Source of the DNA: Catenaria anguillulae PL171
Taxonomy: Eukaryota > Blastocladiomycota > Blastocladiomycetes > Blastocladiales > Catenariaceae
Direction: 5' to 3'
Assembly (NCBI GenBank): GCA_002102555.1
Contig: MCFL01000083.1
Coordinates: forward strand, 39,764 to 103,763
DNA length: 64,000 nucleotides
Shown here: positions 55,601 through 64,000 of the stretch, one piece after another
Position numbering within the stretch: the stretch's first letter is position 1
Layout: every line of letters begins with the position of its first letter
The notes under the pieces: model-generated
The model's input: the letters and a program-made list of their open reading frames with translations, nothing else
Databases searched by the model: none
What the model was told of the DNA's origin: nothing
Program-made: the position numbers and the translations under genes

Positions 55601-55742
55601 CATCGTTCCAGTCTGTGAGGACGCTAAAATGTCAGAATGGGATACAGTGGCGCTCGCCGCCAAGGAAAAAAGAACGCACCAAAGGGTTGGCGATGAGATC
55701 TTCAAAGCGCTCTTCGCTGCCACCGTTGGTGAGGTCAGACAT
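52669..55742 (-). pseudogene. Chitin synthase-like family 2 glycosyltransferase with frame breaks
   Basis: Integral membrane enzyme class that polymerises GlcNAc from UDP-GlcNAc at the plasma membrane. Reading from 55742 (MSDLTNGGSEERF) there are N-terminal membrane spans (LIVLQVVFYSLLAFILLYF, SALAVFMWILYTVYMVGF). The catalytic domain follows: PMVTILLPVYNEPLPNLM, NGLAASDYPRLKIYVGFDNY, LFMDSDTAIM (DxD), AVTCLPGVLTMFRY, GEDRF and LLRQRRRWFLGTISNE. C-terminal spans end VRERTWGGPR and ...DKPMYVRA. Several introns fit well (52874-52955, GTACGT; 54721-54780). Frame mismatches remain near 53390-53460, 53570, 54150, 54540-54620, 55190-55260 and 55625-55690. QRRRW is the family hallmark, but the residues after it differ from the NSTVHNL of classic enzymes. 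The class is unassigned. Confidence 0.78.
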
Positions 55743-56833
55743 GTTGGCGAAGAAAGTCGCTGTGCGGAAGGTGATGGATGAAGTGCAAGCGGCGGCGGAG
55801 GGTTGCAAGGGCGATGGCAAAGATGCCTTCAACAGTGGTGTTGTCGAGTCTAAAAGTGCCGAAGGGGCAGTCTATGGTGAAGTCTATGGACGGGATTGCT
55901 CGAGGGTTGCTTGGCGGAGTCGTGCAGGATCTGAAGAGGACAGGTCTGGCAGGAGCAGGAGAGCAAGAGGCGAGTTTCTCGAGTTCAGAGCTTCAGATGT
56001 GCATTGAAAGCAACTTCGGGCGACGAGATTACGAAGAGCGGATGTCGAAGCAGGGAGCAGTGCCTACTTATGGCCAATCCGTTTTTTATCGGCCGCCACT
56101 CCTTGAATCACTGGGCTCTTTGTTCACCACCTGCCTGTCAGAAACAGACCTGCTGGTAAACTGGAAACAGACCAAGGCTGAGGGAGCTGAACTTTTCGGT
56201 ACGCAAGGTGAGACAGGTTTTCGGCGTCTTGACGCTTGACAGGCTTTCGCCTGAAAATAATTCACCGAGTATTTTCAGGAAAGGGCACATTGCTTTTCGG
56301 GCGCTGCTGCGGCTGGCGACATCAATTGCAAGCGGTGCGTCATTCTCTTCATCACCGGAAAACCAGTCGGAATGGGCTGGAAAGAGTGATGGTGAGACAT
56401 GATCTTGGCTCATGCATTCACTTTTCGATTGTGAACAAGTGAAGCCACCTTGATCCAGTCGCGCAGAGACGACTGCATGTGTTGGGTGGTGCCAAGTTTG
56501 TGCGCCAACGAACGAAGGACGACGTGAGAATACATGAATTGAAGCCTATGTTGGAAGCGGAAGGCATGTCGGCAAAGGCGAAGAAGGACAGACGGCAGGG
56601 TTGGGCGGAATCATCAGGCTCATGTCCATGTGGGTGGAGCTTTGCCTAGCTTTGCCTGACCTTGTTGATCAGAGCGGCAGATGGCTCTTATCATGCCCAT
56701 TACCATCGCCATCATTCATTCAAAGAACGCTGGCCTCATTTCCAATGCAACAATATTGACTCGCCCGTGACGAGAACAGCTCCCGGCAACTGAACGCTTC
56801 TGACCCAACAGCCCGACTCGAACCACCATCCCC
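55743..56833. other. Intergenic, about 1.1 kb, divergent promoter region
   Basis: It lies between the start of the chitin synthase-like gene (-) and the kelch gene (+). A 153-codon plus-strand frame (55778-56239) and a 91-codon minus-strand frame (56138-56413) occur but show no motif, membrane segment or domain. I do not support either as a gene. Confidence 0.4.
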
Positions 56834-59317
56834 ATGCTAAACCGCATGCATTCGTCGCCGCTGGGCCTTCTGCTTGGCTGACGGCCATGTCCCTGCTCTC
56901 GGCGGCGATTCTTGGCCCGCCACCGGCCGCCGGCCAGGTCCCTGATGCTCGAGTGTGGAATGCCGCCGTGGCCCACATGGCGGGCACGCAGCGGATCGCA
57001 ATCTTTGGCGGGCAAAGCGGCCGCAACGCAGATTCTGCCTCACCGACGCTTGGATCATGGATGTTAGCAAAGATTTCGATGTGTCTTCGGCATCCTCGCA
57101 ACCCAAATTTGTTCGCCTCCCGCCAGTTCCGACCAAGCTGACCCAAGCAGCTCCATTGGTGTGGCACGATTCCTTGGCCAAGACCTACCAGGTGCTGCTT
57201 GTTGGTGGCCTGCGCACGCCCGCCGACGTCAACACCGACATTATCCAGTACTCGTTTCCGACGAGTGCTGCTATCGATGCATCTGTCGCCAAGCCAACAA
57301 CGCTCAAGACTGTTGAAAAGGCCATGATCCCTACCACCCCGGGCTGTCACTTGGCGCTTCTGACCTCACGTTTTCAAAGTCTGGTCAAGCGGCAGTTTGG
57401 GGCGAGCCAATGATTGCTTGGTATGGTGGATACGATGAAGCTCAAGCCATAAAAATTGCGACATTGTCCGTTATGAGCAAGGCATGTTACGTCTTGACCA
57501 TTGATCCCTTGATTAACCGCCTTCTTGCCCATTCCGGACTCATTTTTATTACTTTTGATGGAGTAGAATGGAGACATTCGGTCCGTGTCCGCAAATGGCG
57601 ACGCGCCGGCGTGAATGCTCTTGGACGAATTGTCCGTGTCGAGCGTGACACATTTCTCTTGTCTGGTGGTGAGGAAACGGTTGAGGATGTCCGTCTGGTC
57701 AACATTGCGACTCGTTCTTGGAGCAAGGGTACTGATGCTTCATGAGCCGCTCACATGGCGCCCGTCCACTTTCCAGGCGTACCCAGCTGACCCCATGCTC
57801 GCTCCGACAGCTCCCTTCACTTCGTCTTGGCCGTGACGAGCACCAAGTCATCATCTATTCTGAGCGTGGATCAGGCAAGCGTTTTGCCATTTTCATTGGT
57901 GACGGCCAGCCGATCATCGAGGTTCTCGATTTGCAATCCAACACCATATCCCCGGGCCGCGTGACTGGCTCTGGACCGTCTGGCTTTGGACGATTCTCTG
58001 CTGTTCTTGTTGACGACACTATCATGTGCTTTGGTGGTGACCAATGGGTTCGTTACTCCCCCGTCATGTCCTCTGATCGTCCACAGTATGCCCCGCTCAC
58101 TGTTGCTCTCTTGTAATGCAGCCCGAGGCACACAAATCCCGTTTCCTCAACATGCTCAAGGTAAAGCCAAACGGCTCTGGCCTCGAGTTTGAATGGTGCG
58201 CGCCCAACCTGGGCTCATCCTCACTTGATTTTATCCCTGTTCTGACTGGACCCGCTGACACTATGCACAGGACGACCAAGTTCAAGCTCAAGGCTTCGGC
58301 CGTGGGCTGCCCTTGTGCAAGCCAAGCCCGACGAAGAGGGCCTCTCTGGTGGCGGGACAAGCGACAATGTTCCCCACCGATTCATCCGCCGGGCTTCCTT
58401 TGCCTGCGATTATCGCTATCGTAGCGGGCGCATCGCTTGTGGTCTTGGTTGCTGGCGTCGTACGTTTGCACTTGCCCGCTTGTTTTCACGATCTTGCTGG
58501 CGTGTGTCAAAACCTGACTTTGTGCCGTGTTGTCATGTTTTTCCAATCAGTTTGCACTTCGCCGAGTTCGGTCTCGCCGCAAGGCCAATGCACGTCAATT
58601 CACGGGCCTCATGGACGGTAAGTACGACGACCCGGCCAGCAGCCTGGTCCTCGCTACGCAGCTCCGGCCGCCGCTTCGTCCACCATTCCCATGGCTCGCC
58701 CAATGCCTCCCGCATCGCAGCCAATGCCAGTCTACCCAACGCAAACCGCAACAATCGCCGTACCTGCCTGCACCAACAGCGTCTGTCGCACAGATCCCCA
58801 TGTCGGCTCCGTCGCAACAGCAATACGCCCCGCCCCATTCCGGCGGTGCATACGGCGGCGGCTACCAACAGTACCAGCAACAATCCAACCCATGTACGAC
58901 CAGTACGCGCACAGCAGCAGCAAGATCAGCAGCAACAATACCAATCCACCTACTCCGGCTACTCTCAATACCCATCCACGGCCGCATCACCTCCTGCTGT
59001 ATCAGCACCCATGAGCCCTCCGCAAGCACCCAAGGCGGCTTCCGCCGCTCCTGCCCGGGCGCATCGCCGAACAACGCTGCCGATGACGACGTTTACGTGT
59101 CTGTGCCCGTGTCTCGCAGCCCCGGGCACACGCCCACCCCAATGGGAGGCGGTTGGCAGCCGACCGATCATCAAGGACGGCCCATTGCGTTGCCTAAACT
59201 TGCGCCCGTGCTCCAAAGGCGCCCGTGGAGAAGCTGGTGCCGCCGCCCCAGATAAACCAAGATGATGACGACGATGAGGATGTTCAATTTGCGTCGTCGC
59301 CGTCCAACCTGCGGTAG
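56834..59317 (+). pseudogene. Kelch-type ectodomain membrane protein with frame breaks
   Basis: Read across frames it has a signal peptide-like start (MLNRMHSSPLGLLL, then LTAMSLLSAAILG). A beta-propeller-like region follows, with kelch-style strands: VWNAAVAHMAGTQRIAIFGGQ, YQVLLVGGLRTPADV, MIAWYGGYDE, RDTFLLSGGEETVEDVRLV, HQVIIYSERGSG and FSAVLVDDTIMCFGGDQWV. One membrane span (LPAIIAIVAGASLVVLVAGV, near 58400-58470) separates it from a basic, then Gln/Pro/Ser-rich tail ending in an acidic stretch and PSNLR before a TAG at 59315. Breaks occur near 56870, 57045, 57355, 57480, 57740, 58270 and in the tail. It would be a single-pass surface protein with extracellular propeller. Similar architectures are common in fungal genomes, but no function is known to me. 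Confidence 0.6.
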
Positions 59318-59674
59318 AGCTTTGCTCCATTCTGTTCTTGGTCATTCTTCCCACACGCTTCTTCAAACAGACCTGGCCCTATCATCCCTTTGCACCGACC
59401 TGTGCTTGATTGATCCGTCCCAGTGTCCCGCTTGCATTCAACCGCATCCTCGCCCTACATCCCTGCTCGCCCGTTGATTTCCTCCTGTCGTCACTATTGC
59501 ACGCAATCCGATGCCCAAACCCACATTTCGTTTTCCCACCTCTATTTTTCATGTCCCAACAGGTGTACAATTTGAGACCAATGAATACAGATCTCTAGAA
59601 TGATGCATGCACTAGGGCGGATGTACGGCATTCCGACAACTTTTCACAACATCATACTGAGACACAAACGAAAT
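59318..59674. other. Intergenic between converging genes
   Basis: Expected 3' flanks of the kelch gene (+) and of the minus-strand gene. No gene is seen. Confidence 0.45.
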
Positions 59675-61080
59675 CTAGAATTCAAGAATCACATAATCGC
59701 AGTCCACCTTGTCGGCAATCTCACGAAGCGGTAGACATCTCATTGCATTCAACATCTTCTTGCTCAAGCGTACCACGGATCTCCGTACGGCGTCCAAAGC
59801 GGCCGTCTGTTGGCGACGCAATCGTGCTCGCCTCTTGTGGTTGCGGCAGGAATGTTGCGTCCGACGCGCTGGCCCCTGTGATCCTATTGCCACTTGATCC
59901 GCCTGGTTCACAAGTCGCGCTTGAGGCGACAGCTGGCGATGAGCAGCAACCATTGGAGGCGCAAAGATTGGTACCGCTGCATGTACAACGCTGCTGGATG
60001 CTCGGGTGATATGGGAATGGCTGGATTTGCGTGCGGGTGATATTGAAGTTGCATCGGATTGGCGGCGTTGATAGAGTAAAGGGGCCTGGGTGCGCAAGTA
60101 CAGGCGGCATAAACTGGAGAGAAGCAGGAGAAACGAGTGGAGCGTTTGACCGAAAGGCTGAATTATCGGTGCATGCGATGAAGGCTGTTGGAAGTGAAGT
60201 TGATCAACGTGGCCACTCGGGCTCGGGTGTGAAGTCGGAGTAGCGCTGCGATGCATCGGCTTGTCGTCGTCTGAATTGTGACCTGCAGACGAAAGGTCGT
60301 CTGGATGGAACGTGTGTGGTCCCATGGCATTGAGGAAGGTGACAACGACGCCACCGACGATGCTCGCTCCGATCCCGACTGTTCTTGGCCATGGCAATTG
60401 AGAGCCACTGGCGACAGGGACTCTGACTCAGTTTGGATGACTTGGCGTGCATAAAGTCACAACGCATCGCCCGCGAGGCTGAAGCATGCGTGACGTCGCC
60501 GGGACGCAGCCGGTTTGGGGTTCTTGCGTGGATCTTGGGAATCTGCCCGGCAAACGAGTGTTTGTGCTTGACTGCATGAGGCATAACGCAGTGGCCACTG
60601 GTTCAGATTTAACCACGATAGCAAATGTCCAGGTGTTGGAGGTGCTGGCTCCTCGCGACGAATCGCTGGAGCGTATGCCGCCATGGGTCCAATAGAGAGC
60701 GGCGTTGAATGGAGAAGAGCCGCGTATGGGTGCGTGGACGGGTAGATGAAGATTTTGGCTTGCGACCGCGTTTGGCTTTTGTGCCACGGATGCGGGCGGT
60801 GCGGATGCCGCGAACATTGCGCTTGGGACAGTCGTCGAGTCTTTTGCCGTTTACGAGCGGGTGGCCCTTGAGGCTCGTCGTCGTTCCCATTTGGTTGATT
60901 CTGCAAAGCTGCCACTTGAGTATGGCCCCATCCGTGGCGAAGACCGTGTCTCCGCCTGCGACCGTTGCTGTCAAACTGCCGCTCACTTCCTCGCGAGCCG
61001 TGTTGGAATTGGTACCTGTGCCCTCACTGCGAGACTGGTCAACGTTGCGATCGCTGCTGACCCATCTTCAAACTTGACAT
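59675..61080 (-). CDS. Uncharacterised low-complexity coding region (possibly the 3' half of the next gene)
   Basis: Minus-strand open frames 60986-60609, 60915-60457 and 60397-59675 overlap in different frames, and none is complete alone. Features are an AT-hook-like KRGRKPKS (near 60775), an Arg/Lys-rich stretch, a hydrophobic segment IGASIVGGVVVTFLN (near 60345) and Ser/His/Pro-rich sequence. It ends KVDCDYVILEF before a TAG. It could be the C-terminal part of the regulator starting at 62421, joined by frame corrections or introns, or a separate gene. I do not recognise a family. Confidence 0.3.
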
Positions 61081-61223
61081 CCATGCGATGACTGGGAAGC
61101 ACGAGCTGGCTGACGCCGCTGCACTCATTCCCGAGCTCTCTTGATCCACTGACCCTGCATTCGGATCAATGTCGCTTCCTCCTCCTCCGATTCCGTGACT
61201 TTCCTTCTCGCTTCCTCTTTTCT

Positions 61224-62421
61224 TCACCCGTGGCCGACTGCGGCACGTCCTTGAAGCCGGCAAAATGCCCGCTTTGCTAACTCGTTGTGCTTGTTACGAA
61301 TATCTGCCGACGTGAGATTTGACACTCCTTTTGTAACCGAGTACTCTTCCAGCACGGCCCTCCACAAGATTCTACGCTTCTCGGCTTCCGGGGCCAGTTT
61401 CTTGATGATGCGACAAATGCGCTGCTTGAGTGGAAGCTCGTCAAAGCCCTCCAATCCCTGATGAGTGAAATCAATCGCAGTTGTCAGTGTTGAAACGCCT
61501 CGCTTGATCCAAAGACAATTGCGTACCCGAATCACTGCCCAGCAATCCAACAAGCGGTACACCTGTGCACGGCTGACCTTGTACTGGCCTTGAAAGTACG
61601 TTTTCCATGTTCCTTGCCCGCGCTAAGTACAGCTTGTTGCGGACGATCCTGGCCACCGCCTCGAGCGTGCGCAGAAACCCATCATCGCGCGATTCTTGTT
61701 TGAGCTTGACTTTGAGTTTGCACCCGGTTGCGGCAAAGTCGAGATTTTGCTCCTGCGCAATGAGCATGTCGAGCGGCGAAAGCGGTGGTGGGTGGGGGAC
61801 TGATTTCAGGTCGCCGACCGGCCCGAGATTGGTTGAATCCTCGCCAACATGTGGAAGAAGGGGTGCCGTCGCTTGGGCTTCTTTAGGAAGTGGCGGGCTG
61901 GAGTAGAAGTTTGACAAGGTGCCCAACTCGCTTGCCGCGTCACTGGGGCCGGACAGGATGGAATCAAGATCGAGGTCATTGCTTGGATGATGCAGTTGAC
62001 CTAGGCCGTTGAGTTGCCGGTAAAGTGTAGACGGGTCTGGCTGCCCCGTGACTCGGTCAGTTGACACGTACGATGACGCTAACGGCTGTTGAGACTCTGC
62101 AGCATTCCCAACCGAATTTGGTTGATACAGCCATGTCGCGTGTTGATTCATGTATTGTTCCCGAGCAAGGTGCTGTTGGGATTGCCCAAGCGATGCAGAA
62201 GACTGCAATGGAAGGATGGGATCATGATGCGTCGGAAACCTGATGTCAAATGCGCTGGCATGGGCTGAATTGACCGCGGGACTATCGTTTCGCTGATTTG
62301 TTGAGGATTTCTCGGGAACTTGGCTGAAAGTGTCCCATGGCCCAAGGTAATTCTGATGTGGATCCATATCGGCAGCCGACCAAACCTCTATTCTGACGTT
62401 GTTTAGAGATTTGGCGGCCAC
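61224..62421 (-). CDS. Probable nuclear regulator with a helix-turn-helix-like segment, frame break
   Basis: It starts MAAKSLNNVRIEVWSAADMDP. The first 230 residues are Ser/Pro/Gln-rich and disordered, like activation regions. A conserved-looking block follows: VKLKQESRDDGFLRTLEAVARIVRNKLYLARARNMENVLS (given here in two parts, residues about 235-255 and 256-275). A one-base frame change is needed near 61600. The other frame then gives QGQYKVSRAQVYRLLDCWAVI, and after an intron (61511-61460, GTACGC donor, TCATCAG acceptor) GLEGFDELPLKQRICRIIKK and LWRAVLEEYSV. VSRAQVYRLLDCWAVI has the spacing of a helix-turn-helix. I recall no named domain that fits, and the role as a DNA-binding regulator is inferred. 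Confidence 0.45.
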
Positions 62422-62966
62422 GATGTGAAGGTATGGAGAGAAGAGTGATCGCCACGGAGAGCTCCTGCGCGCCGGGAGACTGGATTAGCCGATTTCCTAC
62501 CTAAACCTCCGCAGGAGGTATGCTGCTCATGGATTGATGGTGCAGTGTGCGCCGGTCAGGCAACTAGCGATTTAGAGTGCGGACAAGGTCAATCGCGTCG
62601 TCAGGAGGGAGACAGAGACGAGGAGCGAGTTCGGTCGGTAGGTTGTGAATGTGAATGCATTAGGTCATTTGGGTGACACTGTCGGGATAGCCTTTCGAAA
62701 TTGTTGTACCTTTCGTTGGGGCACACTTTTGTTGTGTTTTCACCAACTCCAACTCCGCAAGTCCATGACCAGACGCGTCAACGATCGATTTCCCATTCGC
62801 CGAGGGTCGTCGATTCAACCACCGGAGGTTCCTCCCTAGCAACAAGGACGTTTCATTATGATCGACATGCGCTTCAAGAACTCTGTCGCAAGCAAGCAAG
62901 CAAGCAAGTAAAGTTTCCCGCCAAACCCGAAGCATTTCTGTCTGGCCGCTGACCAGCACACATACG
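62422..62966. other. Intergenic, divergent promoter region
   Basis: It lies between the minus-strand regulator and the plus-strand gene. A short AAGC direct repeat occurs near 62890-62910. Small open frames have no features. Confidence 0.45.
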
Positions 62967-63920
62967 ATGATGAAGGATTCGTGTTCTGGGGGTGTTCGTG
63001 CTCGCGGTCAAGCACTCTCCAAACAGGATCAACCAGCTCCCGCAAGTCATGTCATGGACTCTTGGCGCAAAGAACGCAACCAAGAACTTGTGCGGGATGC
63101 CTACGCGCTGTCAACGTTTACCCGCCAATCAAGGGCATCGCTCGCCAGTTCTCGCCAAGCCTGGTTGGAGCAACGGGTGCGGCATTATCGACGTTGGCTT
63201 GGACGTTGCTGTCGAGAGTATTACTCATGGCAAGCGACCGATATGAATACAGGCCAAGTACGAAAGCCACGTCCTTTACGAAGCGCGTCGGCAACTCGCT
63301 CTTTTACAACAAGATCCCCAAACCAAGTGGACCGCTGGCTCAGGAGCGCCAGAGCAGCCGCCTCCAATCATGGATCCAGAAATCACGGAGCACTCCAGCT
63401 GCCGGTCCACGGCAATGGCGGGAGACCTTTCGCCCACACAGCCAACCACGGGCCAAACAAATGTCGACCACGGGCAGAGGGGCAAACCGGAGCACTTGGC
63501 GCCGGCAACCATGTCTGCGACGCATCCGAAGCCAACACAACCATAACATCCGAAGCAAAATCTTCTCCTGCAGTGAACGACGACACGCTTGACGGTCTGG
63601 GCAAGTCCATCGCTCGCATTGAGGAGCTCATGAAGCAATACACCAAGCCGCTCACGGGATCACTGTCGGTATCCTCGCCGGCCGGCACCTTGAGTTCTGC
63701 AACAGGCAATCAGTCGAAGATTCCGCTGAACGTGTCTGGTGCCAGCTGGAAACAGCCCACGGAAAAGGCCGCGCTCGGATGGTCCGAATTTGTTGAACGG
63801 AAGCGCGAAATCGGGGCAGAAGCAGGTCATTCAGCAAGGCACACCTATGAGCGCCTCGAGCGCCCCTCGAGAACATGGTTGGGATATGTCGAAGCAAGAC
63901 CTGCTGGCATTGCCGCATGA
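62967..63920 (+). CDS. Hypothetical protein, frames mixed
   Basis: The longest frame runs 62967-63920 (317 codons). Its first two thirds look non-native (Arg/Ser-rich, Trp-rich) while other frames give better protein-like text. One frame offers SPSLVGATGAALSTLAWTLL, a possible membrane segment near 63150-63210. Another offers AKYESHVLYEARRQLALLQQ (near 63255-63315). The last third in the long frame looks native: DDTLDGLGKSIARIEELMKQ, a short coiled coil, and LGWSEFVERKREIGAEAGHSA. At least two frame changes seem needed. No family is recognised. The gene ends 80 bp before the window edge. Confidence 0.35.
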   Translation: MMKDSCSGGVRARGQALSKQDQPAPASHVMDSWRKERNQELVRDAYALSTFTRQSRASLASSRQAWLEQRVRHYRRWLGRCCREYYSWQATDMNTGQVRKPRPLRSASATRSFTTRSPNQVDRWLRSARAAASNHGSRNHGALQLPVHGNGGRPFAHTANHGPNKCRPRAEGQTGALGAGNHVCDASEANTTITSEAKSSPAVNDDTLDGLGKSIARIEELMKQYTKPLTGSLSVSSPAGTLSSATGNQSKIPLNVSGASWKQPTEKAALGWSEFVERKREIGAEAGHSARHTYERLERPSRTWLGYVEARPAGIAA

Positions 63921-64000
63921 AGACGGGCCACACGGGAAGATCGCACCGGAAACAAGCGACCCGCTTGCCTTGACTTGGCAGACCTTGGTGAACTGGGCAG

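Noticed and set aside
55778-56239. A 153-codon plus-strand frame upstream of the chitin synthase-like gene
   Set aside because: It overlaps the expected promoter region, starts with a run of basic codons derived from the opposite strand and has no domain or membrane feature.
62967-63400. N-terminal half of the 317-codon frame as a real protein
   Set aside because: Its Arg/Ser/Trp-rich text looks out of frame, while other frames give better segments. I kept the locus but not the exact product.

Overview
The window is fungal nuclear DNA with GC-rich coding sequence. Its genes are interrupted by short spliceosomal introns of about 69-108 nt, with donors such as GTACGT, GTATGT and GTGCGA and branch sites such as CTGAC or CTAAC. 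A chitin synthase-type glycosyltransferase, a chorismate synthase, TSR1, beta-adaptin and Ty3/Gypsy chromoviruses fit a fungus. The style (many kelch-type membrane proteins, loosely conserved regulators, low synteny with familiar yeasts) suggests a zoosporic, early-diverging lineage such as Blastocladiomycota, but that placement is only an inference.

Layout. 0.3-5.3 kb: protein phosphatase 4 catalytic subunit (-), a small coiled-coil protein (+) and an F-BAR protein with three SH3 domains (+). 5.7-19.5 kb: a three-level nest of repeats. An approximately 1.4 kb dispersed repeat (family R, ending in a tRNA-like sequence) is split by a minus-strand Ty3/Gypsy chromovirus (6027-18436, target duplication gaaga). 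That element is itself split by a plus-strand chromovirus (9887-15983) with identical 191-bp LTRs and target duplication gcaca. 19.7-27.6 kb: TSR1 ribosome biogenesis factor (+), two weak hypothetical genes (-), a BCS1-type AAA ATPase (+) and chorismate synthase (-). 28.0-29.3 kb: a second, uninterrupted copy of repeat R, which serves as the empty-site reference. 30.3-38.0 kb: indoleamine 2,3-dioxygenase, beta-adaptin and a mitochondrial PPR-like protein, all on the minus strand and apparently intact.

38.3-51.1 kb: a tandem trio of related genes. I read these as SNF2/Rad5-type helicase derivatives whose nucleotide-binding and DExH motifs have been lost. The first copy is an intact 1298-codon gene. 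The second is broken by a 621-bp TTAA-flanked MITE, a frameshift and a stop codon. The third is heavily frameshifted. 51.4-64 kb: an SPFH/stomatin-like gene, a chitin synthase-like gene, a kelch-ectodomain membrane protein, a probable nuclear regulator and a hypothetical protein. All of these need frame corrections to be read through.

The contrast between 0-42 kb (clean reading frames apart from one retrotransposon) and about 44-64 kb (many single-base frame breaks in every gene) is itself a main observation. It means either real gene decay or a stretch of poor consensus sequence. The best candidate for something undescribed is the pseudo-helicase family at 38-51 kb.
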